Source of the DNA: Rhodanobacter sp. C06
Lineage (GTDB): Bacteria > Pseudomonadota > Gammaproteobacteria > Xanthomonadales > Rhodanobacteraceae
DNA: 63,524 nucleotides
Direction: 5' to 3'
Assembly: GCF_002001105.1 (NCBI RefSeq)
Contig: NZ_MUNP01000067.1
Span: 1 to 63,524, forward strand
Under the pieces are notes generated by a model that saw only the letters and a program-made list of their open reading frames with translations, was not told where the DNA came from and made no database searches. Of this stretch, positions 1-7,963 are shown in pieces; within the stretch, counting starts at the first letter, position 1; each line of letters opens with the position of its first letter. Position numbers and translations under genes: made by a program.

Positions 1-130
1 GGTCTTCGACCGATACATACGAGAACATGCCAAGCTGCTGGACGTCGGGGCTGCGCATCGGATCGGGCGGTCAGTGATTGAGAACGTCTATGACCGCGGC
101 GGCGCGCGGAGGTTTCTCAACAGCCTGCTA
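1..130 (-). mobile_element. 5' end of an IS5/IS1182-like insertion sequence, cut by the window edge
   Basis: Read on the minus strand, an ATG at 58 opens a frame running off the window: MRSPDVQQLGMFSYVSVED. The MFSYVS(L/V)E(D/Q) start is characteristic of IS5/IS1182-type transposases. Upstream of this start, bases 114-130 carry tagcaggctgttgagaa on the minus strand, the likely terminal inverted repeat. The identical 17-mer occurs at 63307-63323 beside the 3' end of a second transposase. The next bases read CTAG at 128-131, a plausible target-site remnant. The family assignment rests on a short stretch of protein. Confidence 0.7.
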
Positions 131-327
131 GCCGCGATGGTCTTGTTGCATCTCGGGCGTGTCCTTGCAGAGTGCGCAGTGCTGGCCACGCCTAGCTTGG
201 AAAAATCTGCCAACGGTGAAGACGAGCGCGGAAAGTATGCCCAAGATTGCCACTTGCGTCGCGGAATAGGATACGTCGTGCCCCTTGAAAAAAGTGCCAG
301 GGACAAATTTCAGACTTGGCCCGGTCG
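131..327. other. No supported gene
   Basis: This lies between the IS end and the antitoxin gene. Open frames cross it on both strands, but none has a recognisable domain or a convincing ribosome binding site. It may be debris from the IS insertion. Confidence 0.5.
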
Positions 328-612
328 CTACGCCGCCTTGGCACTCAGCTTCACCCCCAGCGCTTGCAAGACCTTCATGATGGTGGCGAACTCCGGGTTG
401 CCTTCGGCGGACAGCGCCTTGTACAGGCTTTCGCGGCGCAGGCCGGTGTCGCGTGCGAGTTGCGACATGCCGCGGGCGCGCGCCACAACGCCGAGGCTGT
501 CGGCGATGAAGGCGGGATCGCCGGTTTCGAGGGCGACGGAGATGTATTCGGCTTGGGCTTCGGGCGTGCCCAGGTGTTCGGCGGGATCAAACGGGTGGGT
601 CTTGGCGCGCAT
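328..612 (-). CDS. HigA-type addiction-module antitoxin, orphaned
   Basis: A 94-residue helix-turn-helix protein of the 'putative addiction module antidote' type. The HTH core lies around residues 50-80 (MSQLARDTGLRRESLYKAL), followed by the typical NPEFATIMKVLQALG segment. Antitoxins of this family normally neutralise a small RelE/HigB-like mRNA interferase encoded just upstream, and bind their own promoter. GGTGAAAC precedes the ATG. The toxin that should sit immediately upstream survives only as a 25-codon ruin at 621-695, so this copy has no intact partner here. It may still act as an autoregulator or neutralise a toxin elsewhere. Confidence 0.85.
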   Translation of the reverse strand: MRAKTHPFDPAEHLGTPEAQAEYISVALETGDPAFIADSLGVVARARGMSQLARDTGLRRESLYKALSAEGNPEFATIMKVLQALGVKLSAKAA

Positions 613-620
613 GTTTCACC

Positions 621-695
621 TCACAGGCTGGCAGCCTCATTGCGCAGCGCATCCAGTCATGATGTGAAAGCCTCGGTCCGATGGACTTCGATCAT
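621..695 (-). pseudogene. Remnant of a RelE/HigB-like toxin
   Basis: Reading from the ATG at 695 gives MIEVHRTEAFTS, a stop, then LDALRNEAASL and a second stop. This matches the usual N-terminus of the phage-derived Gp49/HigB-like killer family (MIEV..TE.F..WL..LRD..A). The first stop is TGA where the family has the TGG tryptophan codon, and everything after about residue 24 is gone, including the catalytic region. Intact members have about 100 residues. The remnant ends just before the antitoxin's ribosome binding site, so an internal deletion removed the toxin body and spared the antitoxin. Confidence 0.75.
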
Positions 696-778
696 GCGCA
701 GAATGTATCCCTTGGGCAACATATCGCCAACCATGGGATATGCCTGTATCGGGCACAGAACCACCCTCACATAAATAA

Positions 779-812
779 AGCAACGGCGCTGTATCGCTAC
801 GGCGCCGTTGCT
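779..812 (-). terminator. Rho-independent terminator of the fad operon
   Basis: AGCAACGGCGC and GCGCCGTTGCT form a perfect 11-base-pair stem around a 12-base loop. On the minus strand the stem is followed by the T-rich run TTATTTATG. It lies about 55 bases past the thiolase stop codon. Confidence 0.75.
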
Positions 813-829
813 GTTTCCAGCGGAAGTCA

Positions 830-856
830 CTGGATGCCAGCGTTCGCTGGCATGAC
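830..856. repeat. 27-base REP-like hairpin, variant copy
   Basis: A hairpin with arms ATGCCAGCG and CGCTGGCAT inside a CTGGAT...ATGAC frame. It has the same length and layout as the two copies between guaB and guaA (16863-16889 and 16969-16995). The stem differences are compensatory: T-A to G-C and G-C to A-T. Confidence 0.75.
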
Positions 857-867
857 GGTGAGGGAAC

Positions 868-2073
868 TCAGAGCGCTTCGAAAACCCCCGCCGCGCCCAT
901 GCCCGTACCGATGCACATCGTCACCATGCCGTACTTCTGCTTGCGCCGGCGCAGGCCGTGCACCAGGGTGGCGACGCGCACGGCGCCGGTGGCACCGAGC
1001 GGATGGCCTAGCGCGATCGCGCCACCCAGCGGGTTGACCTTGCTGGGGTCGAGCTTGAGATCGCCCATCACGGCCAGCGCCTGGGCGGCGAACGCTTCGT
1101 TGAGTTCGATCCAGTCCAGCTGATCCTGGGTGATGCCGGTTTGCTTGAGCGCCTTCGGGATCGCTTCCTTCGGGCCGATGCCCATGACTTCGGGTTTGAC
1201 GCCGGCGACGGAGAAGCCGACGAAGCGGGCGAGCGGCTTGAGGTTGTATTCCTTGATCGCCTTTTCGCTGGCGAGCAGCACGGCGCTGGCGCCGTCGGAC
1301 ATCTGGCTGGAGTTGCCGGCGGTGACGGTGCCGCCGAACTGGCCGTTGCGGAACACGGTCTTGAGCTTGGCCAGCACTTCCAGCGTGGTGCCGGCGCGCG
1401 GGCCTTCGTCGGCGCTGATGCTGCGGCTGTCGGTGATGATCTGGCGGGTGGCGAGGTTGGGGTAATGGTCGTCCAGCGCGAACGGGCTGATCTCGTCGTT
1501 GAACTCGCCGGCGGCCTGGGCGGCGAGCGCGCGGCGGTGGCTTTCCACGGCGAACGCGTCTTGCTGTTCGCGGCTGACCTTCCACTGCTTGGCCACGTTT
1601 TCGGCGGTGATGCCCATGCCGTAGGCGATGCCGATGTGCTCGTTGCTGAAGATCGCGGGGTTCATCGCGATCTTGTGTCCCATCATCGGCACCATGCTCA
1701 TGCTCTCGGTGCCGCCGGCGAGCATCAGGTCGTCCTCGCCGAGGCGGATGCGGTCGGCGGCCATCGCCACGGCCTGCAGGCCGGACGAGCAGAAGCGGTT
1801 GATGGTGACGCCGGGCACGGTGTCGGGCAGGCCGGCCAGCAGCACGCCGATGCGTGCCACGTTCATGCCTTGCTCGGCCTCGGGCATGGCGCAGCCGATG
1901 ATGGCGTCGCCGATGCGGTGCGGGTCGATGCCCGGCGCCTGCGCCATCACGGCCTTGATGACGTGGGCCAGCATGTCGTCGGGACGGGTGTTGCGGAACA
2001 CGCCGCGCGGCGCCTTGCCCACCGGGGTGCGGGTGGCGGCGACGATGTAGGCGTCTTGCACTTGCTTGGTCAT
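868..2073 (-). CDS. fadA: Acetyl-CoA C-acyltransferase (3-ketoacyl-CoA thiolase)
   Basis: A 401-residue thiolase catalysing the last step of beta-oxidation, the CoA-dependent cleavage of 3-ketoacyl-CoA. The nucleophilic cysteine is C95 in NRFCSSGLQA. The GHP histidine is H357 in GGAIALGHPLGATGA, and the second catalytic cysteine is C387 in TMCIGTGMGAAG. Length and motifs are those of a complete enzyme. It lies 118 bases downstream of the dehydrogenase/hydratase gene on the same strand, and a strong terminator follows, so it is the last gene of the psrA-fadN-fadA unit. A biosynthetic thiolase has the same motifs; the neighbour argues for the degradative role. Confidence 0.92.
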   Translation of the reverse strand: MTKQVQDAYIVAATRTPVGKAPRGVFRNTRPDDMLAHVIKAVMAQAPGIDPHRIGDAIIGCAMPEAEQGMNVARIGVLLAGLPDTVPGVTINRFCSSGLQAVAMAADRIRLGEDDLMLAGGTESMSMVPMMGHKIAMNPAIFSNEHIGIAYGMGITAENVAKQWKVSREQQDAFAVESHRRALAAQAAGEFNDEISPFALDDHYPNLATRQIITDSRSISADEGPRAGTTLEVLAKLKTVFRNGQFGGTVTAGNSSQMSDGASAVLLASEKAIKEYNLKPLARFVGFSVAGVKPEVMGIGPKEAIPKALKQTGITQDQLDWIELNEAFAAQALAVMGDLKLDPSKVNPLGGAIALGHPLGATGAVRVATLVHGLRRRKQKYGMVTMCIGTGMGAAGVFEAL

Positions 2074-2145
2074 TTTGTTCTCCGTTGCCCTTCGCGCGGT
2101 GCGCGGGTGCGGGCTGGTGGTTTGGTCGCGGAGTGGGGGACAACC

Positions 2146-2181
2146 ATCCCCACCCCAGCCCTCCCCTTGAAGGGGAGGGAG
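2146..2181. repeat. REP-like hairpin (CCCTCCCC family)
   Basis: At 2159-2179 the arms CCCTCCCCTT and AAGGGGAGGG pair perfectly around one base, preceded by a CACCCCAGC flank. Two related elements lie at 12504-12636. It occupies the gap between fadN and fadA and could reduce downstream expression or stabilise the message. Confidence 0.7.
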
Positions 2182-2191
2182 CAGGGCGCGG

Positions 2192-4579
2192 TCAGTTCCG
2201 CAGCGGCTTGCCGGTGGTCATGGTGTGGGCGATGCGCGCCTGGGTTTTCTCGGTCTTTGCCAGTTCCACGAAGTGCTTGCGCTCCAGTGCGAGCAGCCAT
2301 TCCTCGTCCACCAGCGAGCCGCGTTCGATGTTGCCGCCGCACAAGGTGTCGGCGATGCGAGTGGCGATTTCCACGTCATGCGGCGAGGCGAAGTAGCCGG
2401 CCTGCAGGTTGGCCAGCGAGGCCTTGAAGGTGGCGGTGCCGACGTCGCCGGCGACCGGGATGGCGCGCTGGTACAGCGGCGGGCGGTAGCCGGATTCGGC
2501 CAGCGACAGCGCCACGTTCTTGGCCACGTAGAGCAGCTCCCAGGGGTTGAACACCACCACGTCGCTGTCGCGCAGCAGGCCCAGGTTCTTCGCCTCGATC
2601 GCGCTGGGCGAGACCTTGGCCATGGCCACCGTCTCGAACACCTTCTTCAGCGATTCGAACGGATCGGCCGGGTTGGCGTGCGCCGCACGCACGGCCAGTT
2701 CGTGCAGGCCGCCACCGGCCGGCAGCAGGCCGACGCCGGCCTCGACCAGGCCGATGTAGCTTTCCAGCGCGGCCACGGTGCGCGCCGAATGCATCTGGAA
2801 CTCGCAGCCGCCGCCCAGCGCCAGGCCGCGCACGGCGGAGACCACCGGCACCAGCGCATGCTTGATGCGCATGCTGGTGCGCTGGAAGTTGGCGACCATC
2901 TGCTCGAAGTCGTCGAACTTGCCGGCTTGCAGCAGACCCAGCGCACCCTTGAGGTCGGCGCCGGCAGAGAACGGTTCGCCGGTCTGCCAGATCACGACCG
3001 CCTTCAATTTTTCCTCGGCGATGCCGATGGCGTGCTGGATGCCGTCGAGCACCTGGTCGTTGACCGTGTGCATCTTGGTCTTGAACGAGAGGATGCCCAC
3101 GCCGTCGTCGCCCAGCGTCCACAGACGCACGCCGTCGTTCTCCCACACCGTGCTGCCCTGGTCGAACTGCTCGCCCAGGATGGGATCGGGGAACAGCTGG
3201 CGCGCGTACACCGGGTGCGCGGAGCGCGGCTTGGCCTTGCCGTCGGCGGCGGACCACGAGCCGTCCTTGCCGTGCACGCCGGTGCGGCCATCCAGCACCC
3301 AGGCGGGCAACGGCGCCTTGCTCATTGCCTTGCCGGCTGCGATGTCTTCCTGCACCCACTTGGCAACCTGTTGCCAACCGGCGGCCTGCCAGGTCTCGAA
3401 CGGGCCGAGCTTCCAGCCGTAGCCCCAGCGGATCGCGAAGTCGACATCACGCGCGGTGTCGGCAATGTCGGCAAGGTGGAAAGCGGTGTAGTGGAACAGG
3501 TCGCGGAACGTGGCCCACAGGAACTGCGCCTGCTTGTCCTCGGAGGCGCGCAGCTTCGCAAACTTCTCGGCAGGGTTCTTGATCGCGAGGATCGTGGCGA
3601 CTTCGTCCGAAGCCTTCTGCTCGGAGGCGCGGTAATCCTGCTTGGCGAGGTCCAGCACCACGATGTCCTTGCCGGCCTTGCGGTAGAAGCCGGCGCCGTT
3701 CTTCTGGCCCAGCGCCCCCTTCTCGATCAGGCCGCTCAGCCACACCGGCGCCTTGAAGTAGGCGTGCCACGGGTCGTCCGGCAAGGTGTCGGCCATGGTC
3801 TTGATGACGTGGGCCATGGTGTCCAGGCCGACCACGTCGGCGGTGCGGTAGGTGGCGCTCTTGGGGCGACCCACGGCCGGGCCGGTGAGCGCGTCGACCA
3901 CGTCGAAGCCCAGGCCGAACTGCTCGGTGTGGTGCATGGTGGCCAGCATCGAGAACACGCCGATGCGGTTGCCGATGAAGTTCGGCGTGTCGCGGGCGAT
4001 CACCACGCCCTTGCCCACGGTGGTGACGAGGAAGGCTTCCAGGCCCTCGACCACCTTGGCATCGGTCAGCCGGGTGGGGATCACTTCGACCAGGTGCATG
4101 TAGCGCGGCGGGTTGAAGAAGTGCACGCCGCAGAAACGGTGGCGCATTTCCTCTGGCAACACTTCGGCGAGGCCGTTGATCGACAGCCCCGAGGTGTTGG
4201 AGGCCAGCACCGCGGTGGGCGAGACGTGCGGGGCGATCTTCTTGTAGAGATCCAGCTTCCAGTCCATCCGCTCGGCGATCGCCTCGATCACCAGGTCGAC
4301 GTCCTTGAGGTGGTCCATGTCCTCGTCATAGTTCGCCGGGATGATCGCGCTGGCGAGGTCCTTGTCGGCCAGCGGCGCGGGCGACAGCTTGGCGAGGTTG
4401 GCGATGGCCTTGAGCGCGATGCCGCTCTTCGGGCCTTCCTTCGCGGGCAGGTCGAACAGCACGGTCTCGACGCCGGCGTTGGTGAGGTGCGCGGCGATCT
4501 GCGCGCCCATGACGCCGGCGCCCAGCACGGCGGCCTTGCGGATGCGCAGCGTCGGGGTGGTGGTGGATGGAGCAGTCAT
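2192..4579 (-). CDS. fadN: 3-hydroxyacyl-CoA dehydrogenase / enoyl-CoA hydratase, FadN-type
   Basis: A 795-residue bifunctional beta-oxidation enzyme that hydrates trans-2-enoyl-CoA and oxidises the 3-hydroxyacyl-CoA with NAD. The dehydrogenase comes first: a Rossmann GxGxxG (GAGVMG, residues 20-25), then VDLVIEAIAE, ASNTSGLSI and GVHFFNPP. A crotonase-fold hydratase follows from about residue 490, with FSAGADLKGAL and LALGGGCEFQMHS forming the oxyanion hole. This order is that of Bacillus FadN, the reverse of E. coli FadB/FadJ. The start at 4579 follows the GGAGAACCCG ribosome-binding region. The protein is complete, and its partner thiolase lies downstream. Confidence 0.9.
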   Translation of the reverse strand: MTAPSTTTPTLRIRKAAVLGAGVMGAQIAAHLTNAGVETVLFDLPAKEGPKSGIALKAIANLAKLSPAPLADKDLASAIIPANYDEDMDHLKDVDLVIEAIAERMDWKLDLYKKIAPHVSPTAVLASNTSGLSINGLAEVLPEEMRHRFCGVHFFNPPRYMHLVEVIPTRLTDAKVVEGLEAFLVTTVGKGVVIARDTPNFIGNRIGVFSMLATMHHTEQFGLGFDVVDALTGPAVGRPKSATYRTADVVGLDTMAHVIKTMADTLPDDPWHAYFKAPVWLSGLIEKGALGQKNGAGFYRKAGKDIVVLDLAKQDYRASEQKASDEVATILAIKNPAEKFAKLRASEDKQAQFLWATFRDLFHYTAFHLADIADTARDVDFAIRWGYGWKLGPFETWQAAGWQQVAKWVQEDIAAGKAMSKAPLPAWVLDGRTGVHGKDGSWSAADGKAKPRSAHPVYARQLFPDPILGEQFDQGSTVWENDGVRLWTLGDDGVGILSFKTKMHTVNDQVLDGIQHAIGIAEEKLKAVVIWQTGEPFSAGADLKGALGLLQAGKFDDFEQMVANFQRTSMRIKHALVPVVSAVRGLALGGGCEFQMHSARTVAALESYIGLVEAGVGLLPAGGGLHELAVRAAHANPADPFESLKKVFETVAMAKVSPSAIEAKNLGLLRDSDVVVFNPWELLYVAKNVALSLAESGYRPPLYQRAIPVAGDVGTATFKASLANLQAGYFASPHDVEIATRIADTLCGGNIERGSLVDEEWLLALERKHFVELAKTEKTQARIAHTMTTGKPLRN

Positions 4580-4664
4580 CGGGTTCTCCAGAGTGATGCG
4601 GACACGTAGGGCAAGACGGACATGGAACGCGGCCGGCGGTCAGCGGCCGGTGAAAGGGGCGCGC

Positions 4665-5282
4665 TCACGCACCGGCGCGCAGGCCGGCGGCGGCAAAACG
4701 GGTGAGGTGGGCGACGGTCTGCTCGCGGTGGGTGCGTTCGCTGACATCGCTCTTGCGCTGGATCATGCCGAAGCCGGACATCGCGTGGGTCAGCGCGCCG
4801 GTGACCAGGTCGATGCGCCAGTACAGCTCCTCCTTGCTCAGCTGCGGCAGCAGGCGGGCGAACTCGGCGGTGAACTGGCGCATCACGTGGCCGTAGTTCT
4901 CGGACAGGAACTTGCGCAGGCTGTCGTCGTGCTCGGCGAAGGCGCGCGCCAGCACGCGCATGAACAGCGAACCGCTGTCTTCGTGCGAGAGTTCGAGGGC
5001 AGGGCGGATGAAGGCGTCGAGCACGTCCTCCAGCCGGGTGTCGGGCTGGCCAGCCACCCGGGCCAGCGCGGCCAGGCGCTGCGCGTTCAACGCGTCCAGC
5101 CGGCGCCGGAATACCTGCTCGACCAGCTTCTCCTTGGAGCCGAAGTGGTAGTTGACCGCGGCGAGGTTGACCCCGGCGTCGCTGGTCAGCTGGCGCAGCG
5201 AGGCGCCGTCGAAGCCGCGCTGGGCGAACAGGGTCTCGGCGGCGGCGAGGATGCGTTCCTTGGTGGAGCCGGAGCGGTTCAC
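4665..5282 (-). CDS. psrA: TetR-family fatty-acid regulator, PsrA-like
   Basis: A 205-residue TetR repressor. Its N-terminal HTH ([16 protein letters not shown], then [20 protein letters not shown]) closely follows Pseudomonas PsrA, which represses fad genes and is released by long-chain acyl ligands. An ATG at 5336 is open in frame, but it lies inside the -10 hexamer and upstream of the operator, so it cannot be on the mRNA. The GTG at 5282 is preferred and gives a normal PsrA N-terminus. The gene is first in psrA-fadN-fadA, so repression is probably autogenous and covers the operon. The identification rests on HTH similarity, operator match and context. Confidence 0.8.
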   Translation of the reverse strand: MNRSGSTKERILAAAETLFAQRGFDGASLRQLTSDAGVNLAAVNYHFGSKEKLVEQVFRRRLDALNAQRLAALARVAGQPDTRLEDVLDAFIRPALELSHEDSGSLFMRVLARAFAEHDDSLRKFLSENYGHVMRQFTAEFARLLPQLSKEELYWRIDLVTGALTHAMSGFGMIQRKSDVSERTHREQTVAHLTRFAAAGLRAGA

Positions 5283-5316
5283 GGATCGGGTTTTCCCACG
5301 TGGCCAAGCTTGTCGT

Positions 5317-5332
5317 TCAAACGATCGTTTGA
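5317..5332. promoter_or_regulatory. PsrA-type operator, perfect 16-base palindrome
   Basis: TCAAACGATCGTTTGA is a perfect palindrome that fits the published PsrA box (G/C)AAAC-N4-GTTT(G/C) exactly. It sits directly downstream of the -10 element of the minus-strand promoter, over the expected transcription start. That is an ideal place to block initiation. Confidence 0.85.
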
Positions 5333-5361
5333 GCATACGCGGGCGGCTTCGCTGTCGTCAA
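5332..5361 (-). promoter_or_regulatory. Sigma-70 promoter of psrA-fadN-fadA
   Basis: On the minus strand TTGACG (5361-5356), an 18-base spacer and TATGCT (5337-5332) form a good sigma-70 promoter. Its -10 contains the ATG at 5336, which rules that codon out as a translation start. Confidence 0.75.
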
Positions 5362-5508
5362 ACCGACAGGCCGATCGGCCCGTCGACGACTTGCGAATGG
5401 GGTAGAATCTGTCAAACTTCGCGGGCTAAACCCGCATTCCGAGTCGGTTTTGGCCGTTCGCGGCACGATGCCGGCCACTTCATCCATCCCGTTTTCCCGG
5501 AGCACACC

Positions 5509-5934
5509 ATGGCGCTGGAGCGCACCCTTTCCATCATCAAGCCCGATGCCGTCGCCAAGAACGTGATCGGCGAGATCTACGCCCGTTTCGAGAAGGCCGG
5601 CCTCAAGGTGATCGCCGCCAAGCAGAAGCAGCTGTCGCGCGCCGAGGCCGAGGGTTTCTACGCGGTGCACAAGGAGCGTCCGTTCTTCAAGGCGCTGGTG
5701 GAGTTCATGATCTCCGGCCCGGTGATGATCCAGGTGCTGGAAGGCGAGGGCGCGATCCTCAAGAACCGCGACCTGATGGGCGCCACCAATCCGAAGGACG
5801 CCGCGCCGGGCACGATCCGCGCCGACTTCGCCGACTCGATCGACGCGAATGCCGTGCACGGCTCCGACGCCGCCGAGACGGCGAAGGTGGAGATCGCGTA
5901 CTTCTTTGCTGCCACGGAAATCCACAGTCGGTAA
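5509..5934 (+). CDS. ndk: Nucleoside-diphosphate kinase
   Basis: A 141-residue kinase transferring the gamma phosphate from ATP to nucleoside diphosphates through a phosphohistidine. The active-site segment is [15 protein letters not shown], with His as the phosphorylated residue. The start [10 protein letters not shown] and [18 protein letters not shown] are diagnostic. An upstream in-frame extension exists, but the ATG at 5509 follows a GGAG box and gives the family's normal length. It starts the conserved ndk-rlmN-pilW-rodZ order. A TAGAAT hexamer at 5403-5408 is a possible -10, without a clear -35. Confidence 0.97.
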   Translation: MALERTLSIIKPDAVAKNVIGEIYARFEKAGLKVIAAKQKQLSRAEAEGFYAVHKERPFFKALVEFMISGPVMIQVLEGEGAILKNRDLMGATNPKDAAPGTIRADFADSIDANAVHGSDAAETAKVEIAYFFAATEIHSR

Positions 5935-5946
5935 GCCGCTACTTGT

Positions 5947-5994
5947 GCGTTCGTCCATGAACGCGGAGATCAAAAGGCGGCCATCCATGGCCGC
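5947..5994. other. Two adjacent hairpins between ndk and rlmN
   Basis: GCGTTC/GAACGC (5947-5964, 6-base loop) and GCGGCCAT/ATGGCCGC (5977-5994, 2-base loop) fill the 75-base gap. There is no T run, so they look more like an attenuating or mRNA-stabilising structure than a classical terminator. Confidence 0.55.
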
Positions 5995-6009
5995 ACTCTT
6001 GAAAAGGAC

Positions 6010-7161
6010 ATGACCCAGGTACTCGCCATTCCGTCCGACCAGCCCGGCACTGCCGGCAAGGTCAACCTGCTCGACTTCGATCGCCAGGGGCTGCGCGATT
6101 TCTTCGCGCAGCTCGGCGAGAAGCCGTATCGCGCCGAGCAGGTGATGAAGTGGATCTACCATCACCTGGAATCCGACTTCGCGAACATGACCGACGTGGG
6201 CAAGGCGCTGCGCGCCAAGCTCGAGGCGAGCTGCCACGTCGGTCCGCCGCAGACCCTGGTGGACAAGGCCGCTGCCGACGGCACGCACAAGTGGCTGCTG
6301 GGCATGGATGGTCGCAACGCGGTGGAGGCGGTGTACATCCCCGAGCCCACCCGCGGCACGCTGTGCGTGTCCTCGCAGATCGGCTGTGCGCTGAACTGCC
6401 AGTTCTGCTCCACCGGCGCGCAGGGCTTCAACCGCAACCTCGCCACCGCCGAGATCATCGGCCAGATGTGGGTGGCGGCGAAGCACCTGGGCAATGTCAC
6501 CCACCAGAACCGCCGCATCACCAACGTGGTGATGATGGGCATGGGCGAGCCGCTGGCGAACTTCGACAACGTGGTCAAGGCGATGAGCCTGATGCGCGAC
6601 GACCTGGGCTTCGGCCTCGCCTCCAAGCGCGTCACGCTGTCCACCGCAGGCATGGTGCCGATGATCGACAAGCTGTCGGACGTGATCGACGTGTCGCTGG
6701 CGGTGTCGCTGCACGCGGCGAACGACGAGCTGCGCACCGAGCTGGTGCCGCTCAACAAGCGCTATCCGCTGGCCGAGCTCACCGCGGCCTGCCAGCGCTG
6801 GATCGCGCGCAAGCCGCGCACCTCGATCACCTTCGAATACACCTTGATGAAGGGCGTGAACGATCAGCCGGAGCATGCGAAGCAGCTGATCCGCTTCATG
6901 CGCCGCCTGCCGACCTGCAAGGTCAACCTGATACCGTTCAATCCCTTCCCCGGCACGCGTTTCGAGCGCTCGGACGCCGCGACCATCCACGCGTTCCAGA
7001 CCCAGTTGCTCAACGCCGGCATCCTCACCATGCTGCGCCGTACCCGCGGCGACGACATCGACGCGGCCTGCGGCCAGCTGGCCGGGCAGGTGAACGACCG
7101 CACCCGGCGCAGCGCCGGGATACGCCAACGTGTGGAGCAAGGGGTGACGCATGCGCCGTAA
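6010..7161 (+). CDS. rlmN: Dual-specificity 23S rRNA/tRNA adenine-C2 methyltransferase
   Basis: A 383-residue radical SAM enzyme that methylates A2503 of 23S rRNA and A37 of some tRNAs. The cluster motif is CALNCQFC (C126, C130, C133). The N-terminal FRAEQ-like segment ([15 protein letters not shown]) and the C-terminal [16 protein letters not shown], with the cysteine that receives the methyl group, are both present. Length matches the family. Its last 11 bases overlap pilW, and an AAAAGG box precedes the ATG. Confidence 0.97.
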   Translation: MTQVLAIPSDQPGTAGKVNLLDFDRQGLRDFFAQLGEKPYRAEQVMKWIYHHLESDFANMTDVGKALRAKLEASCHVGPPQTLVDKAAADGTHKWLLGMDGRNAVEAVYIPEPTRGTLCVSSQIGCALNCQFCSTGAQGFNRNLATAEIIGQMWVAAKHLGNVTHQNRRITNVVMMGMGEPLANFDNVVKAMSLMRDDLGFGLASKRVTLSTAGMVPMIDKLSDVIDVSLAVSLHAANDELRTELVPLNKRYPLAELTAACQRWIARKPRTSITFEYTLMKGVNDQPEHAKQLIRFMRRLPTCKVNLIPFNPFPGTRFERSDAATIHAFQTQLLNAGILTMLRRTRGDDIDAACGQLAGQVNDRTRRSAGIRQRVEQGVTHAP

Positions 7162-7963
7162 GCCGCTGCTGGGAGTTGGTCTGTTGTCGCTGGTGCTGGC
7201 CGGCTGCGTCACGGTGAATGGCAGCGGCGACAACAACGGCAGTGGGCAGTCGAGCACCGCCAACATCCCGGCGACCAGCAAGGTCGACCAACGCCAGGAT
7301 GCGGCCCGCATCCACACCGAGTTGGCCCAGCACTACATGGCCGACGGCGACCTGCAGGACGCACTGGCCAAGTTGCAGCTGGCACTGAAGTTCGATCCGA
7401 ACTACGCGCCGGCCCACACCGTGATCGCGGTGGTCTACGAGAAGATCAACAACCTGCCCGAGGCCGAGGCCCACTACCGCAAGGCGGTGGCGCTGGAGCC
7501 GACCAAGGGCGCCCCGAACAACAATCTCGGCCAGTTCCTGTGCCGTACCGGCAAGGTGCAGGAATCGATCGGCTACTTCCGCAAGGCGGTGGCCGACCCG
7601 TTCTACGCCACCCCCGACGTGGCGTACACCAACGCCGGCATCTGCCAGCTGCGGGCGAACGACACGGCGGGCGCGGAAACGAGTTTTCGTGACGCAATCG
7701 CGCGAAATCCCGTCAACGGCGATGCACTTTTCCATCTCGCCGAAGTACTCTACCGGCAGGGGGATGCGTTTCGTGCTCGGGCTTTCATCCAGCGCTTCGA
7801 TGCGCTGGGCCAACCCAATGCGGCCGCTCTCAAGCTTGGTTACGATATCGAGTCGCGCTTGGGCAATACGGACGCAGCCCAGACCTATCTCAGGCGTTTG
7901 CAGAGCCAGTTCCCGGATTCGGAACAGGCTCGCGCCCTGAAAACCACCGCCAGCAGTCAATGA
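7151..7963 (+). CDS. pilW: Type IV pilus biogenesis/stability lipoprotein PilW (PilF)
   Basis: A 270-residue TPR lipoprotein. The lipobox LSLVLAGC places the acylated cysteine at about residue 19, followed by a Ser/Gly/Asn-rich linker. About six TPR-like repeats follow ([33 protein letters not shown] and others). In Pseudomonas and Neisseria this outer-membrane pilotin supports PilQ secretin assembly. It overlaps rlmN by 11 bases and rodZ by 4, so the genes are translationally coupled. Confidence 0.9.
   Translation: MRRKPLLGVGLLSLVLAGCVTVNGSGDNNGSGQSSTANIPATSKVDQRQDAARIHTELAQHYMADGDLQDALAKLQLALKFDPNYAPAHTVIAVVYEKINNLPEAEAHYRKAVALEPTKGAPNNNLGQFLCRTGKVQESIGYFRKAVADPFYATPDVAYTNAGICQLRANDTAGAETSFRDAIARNPVNGDALFHLAEVLYRQGDAFRARAFIQRFDALGQPNAAALKLGYDIESRLGNTDAAQTYLRRLQSQFPDSEQARALKTTASSQ

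Noticed and set aside
74-667. A 197-codon plus-strand frame near the left edge
   Set aside because: It crosses an IS end, then runs antisense to the antitoxin gene. It shows no recognisable protein.
2225-4609. A 794-codon open frame antisense to fadN, and similar long antisense frames over fadA, guaA and the RND genes
   Set aside because: High GC at third codon positions keeps the opposite strand open. The products are low-complexity and lack domains, while the sense proteins have complete motifs.
5283-5336. ATG at 5336 as the psrA start
   Set aside because: It lies in the -10 hexamer and upstream of the operator. The intervening residues do not match PsrA N-termini.
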